From positions 2,655,501 to 2,719,500 of the forward strand of contig JADJLG010000001.1 of assembly GCA_016710235.1 (NCBI GenBank): a DNA stretch of 64,000 nt, given 5' to 3'. Every line of letters starts with the position of its first letter. Positions within the stretch are counted from its first letter, which is position 1. This document shows positions 1 through 8,661 of this stretch, in pieces. The stretch comes from Saprospiraceae bacterium (GTDB lineage: Bacteria; Bacteroidota; Bacteroidia; Chitinophagales; Saprospiraceae). The notes under the pieces are model-generated. The model had not been told where the DNA came from. It did no database searches and was given only the letters and a program-made list of their open reading frames with translations. The translations under genes and the position numbers were made by a program.

Positions 1-69
1 GGCACCTACCAGGTGGAGGTGTACAACAAAGGATATCTTGTGGGAACATCATCGATCAAATTAAAATAA
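1..69 (+). CDS. 3' end of an upstream gene (partial)
   Basis: The first 69 bases read in frame 1 as 22 codons ending in TAA, with sequence GTYQVEVYNKGYLVG and a lysine-rich end. A Gly-Thr-Tyr start followed by alternating hydrophobic residues looks like the last beta-strands of a secreted or surface protein, such as a Bacteroidota sorting-domain tail. The body lies outside the window, so no function can be given. A terminator follows directly, which supports this being a real gene end. Confidence 0.6.
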   Translation, partial: GTYQVEVYNKGYLVGTSSIKLK

Positions 70-83
70 ACTTTATGCTATTT

Positions 84-108
84 GAAGCCCTTTTTTAGGG
101 CTTTTTTT
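84..108 (+). terminator. Rho-independent terminator
   Basis: The inverted repeat AAGCCC / GGGCTT, separated by a T-rich loop, is followed directly by a run of seven T. It sits 15 bases after the stop codon of the partial gene and before the ATG at 130, so it separates the two transcripts. It also argues against the TTG at 82 as the start of the next gene, because that start would place the coding region across the hairpin. Confidence 0.85.
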
Positions 109-129
109 GTGTCTTATTTGAAAATTGGA

Positions 130-1074
130 ATGCAAACAAGAATCCTTATTCTCGGCTCAAACGGCCAAATCGGCACAGTGCTGAGTAAAGCACTAATGGA
201 TAAATTTGGACTTGATCACGTCATTTGTTCCGATATCAGAGTACCTGCTGAAAAGCCAAGGCAATTCATTCAATTGGATATCTTAGATACTGAAGGAATT
301 AAATCTGCTATAGATCAATACCAAATCAATACAGTGTATCATTTAGCGGCATTGCTATCAGCCAATGGTGAAAAAAATCCGGCACTCACCTGGAGAATTA
401 ATATGGACGGAACGTTGGGAGTGTTTCAGGTATGTGTAGAAAAATCAATTCAAAGGATATTTTTTCCCAGTTCTATAGCGGTTTATGGCCCTACAACACC
501 AAAACTATCCACTCCGCAACACACTTCCTTTGAACCGTCCACGGTTTATGGTATCAGCAAGGTGACAGGCGAACTTTGGGCACAGTATTATCACAAAAGA
601 TATGGTCTGGATGTCAGGTCCATTCGTTATCCCGGAGTTATTGGTTGGCAAAGCATACCGGAAGGAGGAACTACTGATTATGCCGTTGAAATTTATCATG
701 CAGCATTGAGAGACAGGCATTACAATTGCTTCCTGAAAAAAGATACCATGTTACCAATGATCTACATGGATGACGTCATTAAAGCAACACTTCAGTTGAT
801 GGATGCGCCAAGTGAAAATATTCATATCAGAACTTCTTACAATGTAGCCGGTATGAGTTTTACTCCTGCTCAGATATATGCTTCAATTCTAAAACATTTA
901 CCTGATTTTACGATCAATTATGAACCTGATTTCAGGCAACAAATTGCAGAATCCTGGAATCAATCAATTGATGATAGTTCTGCGAGAAATGATTGGGCTT
1001 GGAAGCCAACTTTTGATTTGGAGTCTATGACTGTGGATATGCTTAGCCACTTGAAAGTCAAACTATCTCAATAA
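130..1074 (+). CDS. L-threonine 3-dehydrogenase, SDR/epimerase type
   Basis: A 314-residue NAD-dependent enzyme of the extended short-chain dehydrogenase family, predicted to oxidise L-threonine to 2-amino-3-ketobutyrate in the cytoplasm, the first step of threonine breakdown to glycine and acetyl-CoA. A Rossmann motif G9-x-x-G12-x-x-G15 opens the protein and the catalytic pair is Y140 and K144 (VYGISK). Stretches such as LRYPG-like RYPGVIG, GGTTDYAV, and AESW near the C-terminus match, as I remember it, the animal and Flavobacterium threonine dehydrogenases rather than UDP-sugar epimerases. ATG 130 is preferred over an upstream TTG at 82 that lies before the terminator. The partner 2-amino-3-ketobutyrate CoA ligase is not in the window. 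The 3' end overlaps the convergent gene by 12 bases. Confidence 0.88.
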   Translation: MQTRILILGSNGQIGTVLSKALMDKFGLDHVICSDIRVPAEKPRQFIQLDILDTEGIKSAIDQYQINTVYHLAALLSANGEKNPALTWRINMDGTLGVFQVCVEKSIQRIFFPSSIAVYGPTTPKLSTPQHTSFEPSTVYGISKVTGELWAQYYHKRYGLDVRSIRYPGVIGWQSIPEGGTTDYAVEIYHAALRDRHYNCFLKKDTMLPMIYMDDVIKATLQLMDAPSENIHIRTSYNVAGMSFTPAQIYASILKHLPDFTINYEPDFRQQIAESWNQSIDDSSARNDWAWKPTFDLESMTVDMLSHLKVKLSQ

Positions 1075-1575
1075 TGTGTTGATCTCGGTTTTGATAGCTG
1101 TCAAAGATGAATCTATAAAGCGATCAGCAGCTTCAGCAGCTTTTTGAAATTTTACTTCCGCGTTGGCCGAACTACTATCCGGTTCTGACAACTGACTGAT
1201 TTGATGCATCACCTCATTTCGAGTGATCTGGATGATATTCCATAATTGATCACTGACGTACAATTGTTGAACAATGTTGTGCTCAAATTCCTGCTGTACA
1301 CCAAGCATCAAGACGGGTATTTGATCCTTTGGATCTAATTTTGTCGTATTATATCGATTGCTCAAAGCATGGAGTCGAATCCGATCCATACACAGAGCGA
1401 GCCTTTCATAAGATTGCAGTCTGAGTGGTAAAGTTTGCTCCAGACCTTTTTGCAACAATTGCAGCCTCATTTCTTCTCTCTGCTGTTTGTAATGTTGCAT
1501 CATCATTGTACGGACCACCCAGGCAACTATAATTGCCGGTACACTGATTTTCAAAAGCTCAACAATCCACTCCAT
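1063..1575 (-). CDS. conserved single-pass membrane protein, unknown function
   Basis: A 170-residue protein whose first 25 residues form one hydrophobic segment (LLKISVPAIIVAWVV), followed by a charged, largely helical soluble part (MMMQHYKQQREEMRLQLLQKG). This implies one N-terminal membrane anchor with a cytoplasmic coiled-coil-like body. The pattern QTLPLRLQSYERLALCMDRI recalls small anchored proteins common in Bacteroidota (possibly the family now called DUF7935, from memory). No catalytic residues are visible. It converges with the threonine dehydrogenase gene and overlaps its last 12 bases, so it is probably transcribed alone. Confidence 0.75.
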   Translation of the reverse strand: MEWIVELLKISVPAIIVAWVVRTMMMQHYKQQREEMRLQLLQKGLEQTLPLRLQSYERLALCMDRIRLHALSNRYNTTKLDPKDQIPVLMLGVQQEFEHNIVQQLYVSDQLWNIIQITRNEVMHQISQLSEPDSSSANAEVKFQKAAEAADRFIDSSLTAIKTEINTLLR

Positions 1576-1654
1576 AATTGTAGTTTCTAGTCCAAAATTG
1601 GATGTAAATAAACTAAAAAGCCGGCTATGTTGTTTATCCCTTTAAACGAAAATT

Positions 1655-2005
1655 ATGTCAACGGAAACAATAACAGAGGCACCAATTAAGATCAGTGATC
1701 TTGCAGTACAGCAATTAAGGCGGATTCGAACAGAACAGCAGGTACCGAAAGAGTATGGCCTTCGAGTAGGAGTCAAAGGGGGAGGTTGTTCAGGATTTAG
1801 CTATATGCTCGGCTTTGATCTGGAGAAAGAATCTGACCAAGTCTTCGATATAGATGGTATGAAAATTTTGATGGAGAGATCTCATGGACTTTATTTGGCA
1901 GGAATGGAAATTGATTGGGTTGAAGGTTTAAACAATCGAGGATTTAGCTTCAATAATCCTAATGCCAAGTCTTCATGTGGCTGCGGGCAATCGTTTTCTG
2001 CCTAG
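1655..2005 (+). CDS. Iron-sulfur cluster assembly/carrier protein (IscA/ErpA/SufA family)
   Basis: A 116-residue A-type Fe-S carrier that binds a cluster or iron and passes it to apo-proteins in the cytoplasm. All three signature cysteines are present: C45 in GGGCSGFSY, and C108 and C110 in the C-terminal SCGCG motif. The length is normal for the HesB/IscA family. No other isc or suf gene is adjacent, so it cannot be assigned to ErpA, IscA or SufA from this context. It is divergent from the membrane protein at 1063-1575, sharing an 80-base intergenic region that presumably carries both promoters. Confidence 0.93.
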   Translation: MSTETITEAPIKISDLAVQQLRRIRTEQQVPKEYGLRVGVKGGGCSGFSYMLGFDLEKESDQVFDIDGMKILMERSHGLYLAGMEIDWVEGLNNRGFSFNNPNAKSSCGCGQSFSA

Positions 2006-2134
2006 ATTGTAATAGAGTTCCTTCTCCAAAGCCAGGAACCCTGAGAAGTGTGAGTATTGCGATTTATAGCTTGCTCTTCACATTAGTAGATATTGCTTGT
2101 TGATCTGTTTGAAAATTTCAATCTGAAGAATTAA

Positions 2135-2560
2135 ATGAGAGATGTATTTGACCTCTTAGCGCGCATCTGCCTTTCAGCTATTTTTTTATTCGAAGCTTTT
2201 ACGTCTATAAAATTCATTACAAGGACGAAAACGACCATGTTTGAATATGGTATTACATGGCAACCCGAATTTTTAATTTATACAAGTGCGGTAGTGCTTG
2301 CAGTTGGAGCTATTTTTTTAATTATTGGTTATAGACCAACGCTTGCGGTCATTTTATTGATGATTTATTGGATTCCGGTTACATTTATTATTCATGCATT
2401 TTGGAAAGCTCCGCCGGGCTCATATAATATCCAGAGTATTTTATTTATGAAGAATATTGCCATCACCGGGGGATTGATCCATGTTTTGATTTACGGCACC
2501 GGTAAGTACAGCATCAGGAGATTTTTTGGAGTGCCTCTTGGTCCAAAAGAAAAATGGTAG
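2135..2560 (+). CDS. DoxX-family integral membrane protein
   Basis: A 141-residue inner-membrane protein with four predicted hydrophobic helices (about residues 7-25, 47-67, 70-90 and 105-125). The opening LLARICLSAIFLFEAFTSIKF fits the DoxX/DoxD-like family, as do the loop features HAFWKAPPG and the final helix with FMKNIAITGGL. DoxX members are quinone- or thiol-linked membrane proteins in some species, but many have no proven role, and substrate cannot be assigned here. Six bases separate it from the next gene, so the two are probably co-transcribed. Confidence 0.85.
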   Translation: MRDVFDLLARICLSAIFLFEAFTSIKFITRTKTTMFEYGITWQPEFLIYTSAVVLAVGAIFLIIGYRPTLAVILLMIYWIPVTFIIHAFWKAPPGSYNIQSILFMKNIAITGGLIHVLIYGTGKYSIRRFFGVPLGPKEKW

Positions 2561-2566
2561 TCAGTT

Positions 2567-3187
2567 ATGCAATATTCAATTCATCCTTCAATCGCGTATG
2601 TATCTTCGATCATTCGTAATTTAAAAACTACCAGTGGATTAAGTCTGGGAGAGTGGCATGCACTTATTAAAAAAGAAAAATTAGTAGATCCTAAACAGAT
2701 TAAAGAGTTTTTAAATCAATATAAGGAGTTAGGAGCTTCTAAAAAATCAATCGTAATAGATTCTTATTTAGAAGAAAAGAAGCCGTTCATGGTTTCTGAA
2801 TCATATCTTCAAAATGCTCCGATTTTTGTAGAAAAGATGTTGTTTGCAAAACCAAATTTGAAGCCGCTTTTTGATCATATCATCAGCTTGGCTATTGGCC
2901 ATTTTCCAGAAGCTAAAATATGTCCTTGTGAAACTATAGTTCCTGTTTATCGTACACATGTAATTGCACAACTCAAACCAGCAACAAAAGACAGACTTGA
3001 ACTCGGGTTTGCATTAAAGAAGTTTAAAGGCAAAATCAGTGATGAACTGGTCTCAACCGGTGGTCTTGAGAAAGGGGATCGGATTACTCATAAACTGAAC
3101 TGCCATCCAAATTTCAAAAATGATAGTTTGATTTTAAAATGGATGGAATTGTCTTATACATTGGATGATGGTAATGATTCAAAATAG
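2567..3187 (+). CDS. DUF4287 / DUF5655 domain protein
   Basis: A 206-residue soluble protein with no signal peptide. The N-terminal 70 residues (TTSGLSLGEWHALIKKEK ... KELGASKKSI) match the DUF4287 pattern of a helical domain. The C-terminal half (VYRTHVIAQLKP, then LELGFALKK and KGDRITHKL) matches DUF5655, a small alpha/beta domain. The two are often fused in this order. Biochemical function is unknown. The gene follows the DoxX gene by 6 bases and its end overlaps the next start by about 23 bases, which suggests coupled translation. Confidence 0.8.
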   Translation: MQYSIHPSIAYVSSIIRNLKTTSGLSLGEWHALIKKEKLVDPKQIKEFLNQYKELGASKKSIVIDSYLEEKKPFMVSESYLQNAPIFVEKMLFAKPNLKPLFDHIISLAIGHFPEAKICPCETIVPVYRTHVIAQLKPATKDRLELGFALKKFKGKISDELVSTGGLEKGDRITHKLNCHPNFKNDSLILKWMELSYTLDDGNDSK

Positions 3188-4772
3188 ATATTTCGTTTTA
3201 CTGATTTTCATATTATTGACTAATTTAAACTTTGCTCAGGTAAAGTTCAATTTTAAATTTGATACATTTACTTTAAAAGAATGGCCGGGTGTGCATTCTT
3301 TTTCTTATGGTGAGTGGAAAGATACTTTGTGGATATTTGGTGGTAGGGTAGATGGATTGCATGGCAAGGAGGAGGGATTCAATTATAAAAATTCAAATCG
3401 AAATATATATTCTTTCCAGGTAGGACAATTATCAGCAATTCAGTGGGACTTTAAAGTAATGGACCCGCGAATTTTAAAGATTTTAAATAGCGCTAACTCA
3501 CAGTACGTACAAGAGGGAAATAAGCTTTATATCATGGGAGGATATGGTGAAACTTACCTGGGGATATATGAGACTTTACCTTACATGATGGTGATTAATC
3601 TGGAAGCATTATCAATGACACTGAGTACAGGAAATTTCATTGATTCCTGTATCAGCATTTGGGAGGATCCAATTTTTACAGTTACAGGTGGTAAATTAGT
3701 AAAAGCAGATTCGTTGTTTTATTTGATTGGAGGACATCGCGTAAAGGGAAAATACACATCTAATTCAGGATTGATCGATCAGCAGTACACTGACCGGACT
3801 TTAATATTTACTTTGAATGAACATAGCAGTAGAGTAATCCAAATTCAGGAGTTTAATGATGTCTTTAATTTTCATCGGAGAGACTATAATATTCATGTAC
3901 AAAAAGAAAAAGGTATTCAGAGAGATATTATTTTATTTTCCGGTGTATTTCAAGAGAATATTCAAAGCCCTTTTTATAATTTATCCAGGATAAATCAAAA
4001 TGGAGTCGTGGAAATTGCCGGATTTGAACAACGCCTCGCAAATTATCATTGTCCTCATGTTCTTTTAGCAAATAGCAGTATTCAACCTAATGCTGAATAT
4101 CATATTTTTTTTGGAGGAATGTCCGAGTATTTTATCAACTCAAACGCTGAAGTGGAGAGAGATGCTCAGGTGCCATTCGTGGATCATATCAGCTCAATAA
4201 AAATAGATGAAGATGGAAATTATTCAGAAACCTTTTTCTCTGATCGATTGCCCGGATTTTTTGGAGCTGCAGCTGAATTTGTCCACAATAAAGAATATTT
4301 TAATGATTCTATCAATGGAGTTGATCTCTCAAGATTAAAGGATCATGACACCGCAGTTATCGGATGGATCATCGGAGGATTATGGAACCCAACAAATGAA
4401 CCCAATCCCTGGGTCAAAGATAGAGCACAAGAAGTGAGACCGAATCCTTTTATCTTAGAGGTGAAATTGATTCTTTCTGAAGGAGTGCAGAATCATGATC
4501 TAATGGAGAATTCGAGCCTAGTCTTGAGTCCCAACCCTGTTTCTGACCGCATGCAAATTACAATTCCGGAGAATATTTTAGTTTATACAAACACTTTGCA
4601 GATTTGGTCTTCATCAGGGACACTGTTGCTGGCAAAAGCGATCTCCAAAGAAAGCCAATTGGAATTGGACCTTGGATTTTTGGCAGAGGGCCTATATTCT
4701 GTTGTGATTTTAGACCGGCAAGGTAACAAATTGGTACAACGGCGGATAAGCAAACTTACTAAATGGCGCTAA
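3165..4772 (+). CDS. Secreted T9SS type A sorting-domain protein, Kelch-like
   Basis: A 535-residue exported protein. Residues 7-24 form a signal peptide ending in NFAQ. The body carries loosely repeated segments of the type WIFGGR, LYIMGGYG, FYLIGGHR, HIFFGGMSE and GWIIGGLWN, which looks like a Kelch-type beta-propeller. The last 80 residues are a type IX secretion C-terminal domain, starting with LSPNPVSDRMQI and ending GLYSVVILDRQGNKL followed by a basic tail. It should therefore cross the outer membrane through T9SS and be attached or released outside. Ligand unknown. Start codons at 3165, 3168 and 3174 are possible; all overlap the upstream gene, and 3174 gives the most compact signal peptide. 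Confidence 0.85.
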   Translation: MMVMIQNRYFVLLIFILLTNLNFAQVKFNFKFDTFTLKEWPGVHSFSYGEWKDTLWIFGGRVDGLHGKEEGFNYKNSNRNIYSFQVGQLSAIQWDFKVMDPRILKILNSANSQYVQEGNKLYIMGGYGETYLGIYETLPYMMVINLEALSMTLSTGNFIDSCISIWEDPIFTVTGGKLVKADSLFYLIGGHRVKGKYTSNSGLIDQQYTDRTLIFTLNEHSSRVIQIQEFNDVFNFHRRDYNIHVQKEKGIQRDIILFSGVFQENIQSPFYNLSRINQNGVVEIAGFEQRLANYHCPHVLLANSSIQPNAEYHIFFGGMSEYFINSNAEVERDAQVPFVDHISSIKIDEDGNYSETFFSDRLPGFFGAAAEFVHNKEYFNDSINGVDLSRLKDHDTAVIGWIIGGLWNPTNEPNPWVKDRAQEVRPNPFILEVKLILSEGVQNHDLMENSSLVLSPNPVSDRMQITIPENILVYTNTLQIWSSSGTLLLAKAISKESQLELDLGFLAEGLYSVVILDRQGNKLVQRRISKLTKWR

Positions 4773-4880
4773 TTTAGTTTTTTCGATTTTCTCAGCCTTA
4801 ATTTTATTTCTAGTCGGTTGGATTATAAATTAACACATTATAAAATTTAGATATATATACTTCATATTATAATATATTTA

Positions 4881-4888
4881 TATATTTG
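4881..4888 (+). promoter_or_regulatory. Candidate Bacteroidota -7 box for the gene at 4956
   Basis: TATATTTG fits the TAnnTTTG -7 element of Bacteroidota sigma-A-type promoters. It is followed by the usual purine-poor start region and a leader of about 60 bases to the ATG at 4956. No convincing TTG or TTTG -33 element lies at the right distance, so this rests on one box and the position in a 183-base AT-rich gap. Confidence 0.4.
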
Positions 4889-4955
4889 CACCATAACCGA
4901 ACCACACACATCATTCCCATCTACGGTAATTGGTTGTAAATCATTTTATTATAAT

Positions 4956-7250
4956 ATGAATAATCCATTTATTGGCCTCTTTAGGTCATTGTGGCTTGCT
5001 GGTTTATTTTTGCTATTTACATATGCTAAAGGTAGTGCTGCCCCTCAAAGTGTGTGGTTGGAATGTCCTCCAAACGTTACAGTTTGGTGTAGTGAAGATT
5101 TGTCTGATCTGGACAGATGGGGTAAAGCTTGGGTTTGGGAGAATTATAAAAAGGTCTATGCTCCTGCTCCAAAATCAGTCAAGTACAACACGAATTCTTG
5201 TGGTATAGGAACCATAGAAAGAACGTGGGAATATGAGGATAAGCACTGGAACACTCATACTTGTACTCAGATCATCACTGTGGCTAGTGGCTCTGCCGGC
5301 TTTGGTGTCGCAGACATCAACTGGCCTCCTTCATTAGAATTGGAAGGATGCAATCCTAGTGCGGATCCCAGATTGCTACCTAAACCTTATGATTATCCAA
5401 CTTTTAAGAAAGTAGGTTGTAGTCAACCCATGTATTCCTATAAGGATATGAAGTTTACCGTTGCAGATGGGTGTATGAAGATTTTACGTGATTGGAAAGT
5501 CATAGATTGGTGCACCTATGTTCCAAACGCTAATCCACCGGTGGGTATATGGACCTATACTCAGGTGATTAAAATTGTAGCCAAAGATACAGGTGCTTAT
5601 ATCAATTGTCTCAAAGATACAATCGTGGCGGCGACAAACGATTGTAAGGGAGCTTTTGTTAAACTTGATTCTGTCAAAGCATTTTCAAAATGTGGAGCTA
5701 TTTCGAAGATCACAAATACTTCACCTTATTCAATACAGAAAGGACCTGATGCATCAGGCGTATATCCTGTCGGTACCACTGAATTTTATTATATAGCAGA
5801 GTATGGATGTGGTAGTGTAGTGAAGTGCAAAATGAAGGTGACTGTGACCAACAATATTGCCCCAACTCCATACTGCCTTACCGGACTAATTGTAGCATTA
5901 ATGCCTGTTGATAGTAACAGGGATGGCGTTCCTGAGGATGGAATGATAGAAGTATGGGCAAAAGATCTCAATCTTGGTTCGTTCCATAAGTGCGGATATA
6001 AGAATTTGAGGTACTCTTTTTCTTCAGATCCGAAAAATACTTCCAGGGTATTTACATGTGCCGACTTAGGTAAAAACCAAGTCGAAATATGGGTCACAGA
6101 TACATTTGGCAATCAAAGCTTTTGTAAGACAACTATTGAAATACAAAACAATAATGCAAGAATCCCCAACTGCATGAGAGACAGTTTAATAGGTGGTGGA
6201 ACTTCATCATTGATTTTAAGCGGCAAAATTTTGACTTCCAATCTTATTCCAATAGAAGCAGTAAATGTAGCTGCGGATCAAATGAATTCATTTAGCCTAC
6301 AATCATCTAAGATCATGCATGTTCAAACCAGGTATGATACGATACGAACTCAGAGCGGAAATATTTTTTACGTAAGACATTCAGACACTACTTACACTAC
6401 TCAGATAGATACCATTTGGACTGTAAATTCCGTGTCAGATAAAAGTACAAAAGAAGGTAACTTTACTTTGAAAGACTTAAAAAAGGGTAATGATTACCGA
6501 ATTTTACTTGATAAAAAGCAAGACAATATAAATGGACTGGATATTAATGATGTTGTCGTTTTGATCAGACACATATTGAATTCTGAAATCATTAAGACTC
6601 CGTTGACACTGATTGCAGCAGATGTAAATTCCGATTCAAAAATTGATTATTCTGATTTTGATTTATTATACGATGTTGTCCAAGGCAATTTACCAGTGAC
6701 GGCAATTCCAGTACATTGGAAGTTTATTCCTTCGAATTTTGATTTTTCAAAACCAGGTGTGAATCCTTTGCTAGCTCTGGAGATGCATGCATTAAATCAT
6801 TCTGCTTCCGATTTGAATTACACAGCAATTAGGATTGGAGATTTAGATAATTCATTTAATTATAAAAATCCAACTACATCTTCAGTTCTGGGGTCACGTA
6901 CGAGGTCATTGAATGCTAAAGAGTATTTTGATTTTATCCAAGCTCAAATTGGTGGTTCTCAGTTTACACATGCCACAAGCACATTTCAGGTACACAATTA
7001 TTATCCGAATCCAATTAAAAAAGGTGAAAAACTTATCATAGAATTGAATAATCTTGGCTCGGATCATAGTGTAGACCTTGAATTGTTAGATCTATCTGGA
7101 AAAGTGTTGTTCCAAAAATTAGCTGACCCAATAAAAATAGGTAAAACTCAAATTGAAGTTGAGTTGCCAGCTCATTTGAATACGGGTATTTATTATTTTC
7201 AGTTGAGGTCTTCAAGCCAATTGGAAAGGGGAAAAGTTGTATTGGAGTAA
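4956..7250 (+). CDS. Large secreted protein with HYR-like and dockerin-like domains, T9SS type A
   Basis: A 764-residue extracellular protein. A signal peptide (about residues 10-28, ending SAAP) precedes a cysteine-rich part to about residue 400 with repeated phrases such as LECPPNVTVWCSEDL, ADGCMKILRDWKVIDWCTY and FGNQSFCKTTIEI, resembling the HYR/Ig-like modules common in Saprospiraceae surface proteins. At about residues 525-575 there are two calcium-loop-type segments, GLDINDVVVLIRHIL and ADVNSDSKIDYSDFDLL, which look like a dockerin type I repeat. The C-terminal 80 residues (YYPNPIKKGEKLIIEL to GIYYFQL) are a T9SS type A sorting domain. Probably an adhesin or matrix protein; no catalytic site is seen. 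It follows a 183-base gap and ends at a terminator. Confidence 0.85.
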   Translation: MNNPFIGLFRSLWLAGLFLLFTYAKGSAAPQSVWLECPPNVTVWCSEDLSDLDRWGKAWVWENYKKVYAPAPKSVKYNTNSCGIGTIERTWEYEDKHWNTHTCTQIITVASGSAGFGVADINWPPSLELEGCNPSADPRLLPKPYDYPTFKKVGCSQPMYSYKDMKFTVADGCMKILRDWKVIDWCTYVPNANPPVGIWTYTQVIKIVAKDTGAYINCLKDTIVAATNDCKGAFVKLDSVKAFSKCGAISKITNTSPYSIQKGPDASGVYPVGTTEFYYIAEYGCGSVVKCKMKVTVTNNIAPTPYCLTGLIVALMPVDSNRDGVPEDGMIEVWAKDLNLGSFHKCGYKNLRYSFSSDPKNTSRVFTCADLGKNQVEIWVTDTFGNQSFCKTTIEIQNNNARIPNCMRDSLIGGGTSSLILSGKILTSNLIPIEAVNVAADQMNSFSLQSSKIMHVQTRYDTIRTQSGNIFYVRHSDTTYTTQIDTIWTVNSVSDKSTKEGNFTLKDLKKGNDYRILLDKKQDNINGLDINDVVVLIRHILNSEIIKTPLTLIAADVNSDSKIDYSDFDLLYDVVQGNLPVTAIPVHWKFIPSNFDFSKPGVNPLLALEMHALNHSASDLNYTAIRIGDLDNSFNYKNPTTSSVLGSRTRSLNAKEYFDFIQAQIGGSQFTHATSTFQVHNYYPNPIKKGEKLIIELNNLGSDHSVDLELLDLSGKVLFQKLADPIKIGKTQIEVELPAHLNTGIYYFQLRSSSQLERGKVVLE

Positions 7251-7278
7251 TATTGAAGTAATTTTGAACATATCCATG

Positions 7279-7313
7279 AAGGGCTGCTCTTAGAGTGGCC
7301 CTTTGTCGTTTTC
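7279..7313 (+). terminator. Terminator hairpin after the gene at 4956-7250
   Basis: AAGGGC / GCCCTT arms enclose a second short stem CTCT / AGAG, giving a stepped hairpin 28 bases downstream of the stop codon. It is followed by a T-rich but interrupted tract (TTTGTCGTTTTC). This is a plausible intrinsic terminator. Confidence 0.7.
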
Positions 7314-7315
7314 AA

Positions 7316-7988
7316 TAAAGATATGCAAGCAAAGTATTATTTTGTATTAACCCAAGCTTTGAAACTGAAGATCCGTATCAAATAAAATGGCTTGAAAATT
7401 TTAAGTCTTACATTATTCTCAAAAATGGATTTTTGAACCAGACTAAATGTGACTATAATGAGTACTCATTAAGCATCCACTTGAAAAATTGAAAACACAG
7501 CTTGTCCGTCTTTAAAGCAATTGGATTGGCCTATTAGTTTTTGTGCCTTTATTAATGAGTGAATAGTTTCATTCGATATTCGCAATGCGAAATCCTCCCG
7601 GCACATCACAAGCATTGGTCGAATACTTCACTACAATATCACCTAGTTCAATACTTTGCAATATATTCGTCCAAACTCCCTTGTAAATCATCGATACAGT
7701 AACCCAAGCTTTTACGATTTAAGCCTGGTCTGATTTAAAATCTTACCTTAATCTATTGAACTGTAATTCACATTAGTGTGAATGATAATTAGTCTCAGGT
7801 AAAATATCGCAAAGTCAAAACTGGATAATCAAATTTGATCTGCCAAAGGATAAAAAATATATTCTTAATGCCATGTTTCCGATTCAAAAAAAACGAATAA
7901 AGTCTATATTTATTTTAAGTCTGGAATGGTTAGGTATTAATTTTAAAGATTGCTAAAAAATTTTAAAAGTCTAAAGTATTAACTTCTC
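7316..7988. pseudogene. Gene-poor stretch with decayed coding-like fragments
   Basis: No intact gene is visible in about 670 bases. Three open segments look protein-like but lack a good start: 7319-7492 on the + strand (contains SFETEDPYQIKWLENFK), 7569-7718 on the - strand (contains AWVTVSMIYKGVWTNIL and DVPGGFRIANIE), and 7789-7956 on the + strand (contains NWIIKFDLPKDKKYILN). Each is bounded by stop codons in its own frame. I read this as remnants of one or more degraded genes, perhaps of secreted proteins. No inverted terminal repeats or transposase fragments are seen. The assignment is tentative. Confidence 0.35.
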
Positions 7989-8660
7989 TTAATCCTGATC
8001 GAAAATTTTGATTAAAGTTTTATTTAAATTTTCAATTGCGCCTACAATATTCCATTTCGATTTATCGCGTTTTTCAACCATGTTTGAAACACAGCGTATT
8101 GAAACAAAGGGTATGTCCAACATTCTGCATGCATAGAAAACCGAAGCACCCTCCATGCTTTCTATATCAGCTTGATATTGTGATTTTAAGCGCTCTGTGG
8201 TACTAAGAGTTCCGGTGGAACGCATCACTGTAATACCCGAGGCTTTGGGGAGGTTTAATTCCATGCCGATTTTCTTCTTTTCACACCACCCATCACTGTA
8301 TGGGAATCTGTTTTGATTATCGAGGCCTAAATCAAAAATATCTAAAGTTAGACCTTCCTCATTTTCAGCACCTAAATCTGCAAATCGTTCACGCACCACT
8401 TCAAGCATTGAATTAATTGGAAAATTATCATTGAATGAACCACAAATACCTGCGTGCAAGACTAAATCAAATTGCTTTGAATCAAACCACCTCCCCAAGG
8501 CAAAGGCCATATGGACAGGACCTACCCCAGAGACGAGAATTCTAACTTCATGGTTTTTTGTTTTAAAGTCAGTCAAACTTGATGTAAGCGCATTCGATTC
8601 CAGATGACGAACGGTAGTGGAAATTTCTTCCTCAGTTGCGGATAATAAAAGTATCCTCAT
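7989..8660 (-). CDS. mqnB: Futalosine hydrolase
   Basis: A 223-residue nucleosidase of the purine phosphorylase/MTAN fold, predicted to cleave futalosine to dehypoxanthine futalosine in the alternative menaquinone pathway. Family features are visible: an N-terminal MRILLLSATEEE strand-loop, the GVGPVHMAFALG motif, LVLHAGICGSF, and the active-site segment DIESMEGASVFYAC followed by the conserved FVSIRCVSN. Length is normal. The ATG at 8660 is chosen because it lies 1 base after the upstream stop, whereas an earlier ATG at 8681 would overlap that gene by 20 bases. No other mqn gene is present in the window. Its presence implies menaquinone-based respiration via futalosine. Confidence 0.87.
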   Translation of the reverse strand: MRILLLSATEEEISTTVRHLESNALTSSLTDFKTKNHEVRILVSGVGPVHMAFALGRWFDSKQFDLVLHAGICGSFNDNFPINSMLEVVRERFADLGAENEEGLTLDIFDLGLDNQNRFPYSDGWCEKKKIGMELNLPKASGITVMRSTGTLSTTERLKSQYQADIESMEGASVFYACRMLDIPFVSIRCVSNMVEKRDKSKWNIVGAIENLNKTLIKIFDQD

Positions 8661-8661
8661 A

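Noticed and set aside
2025..2045. Hairpin-like GTTCCT / AGGAAC after the Fe-S protein gene
   Set aside because: Short stem, no T-run, so not called as a terminator.
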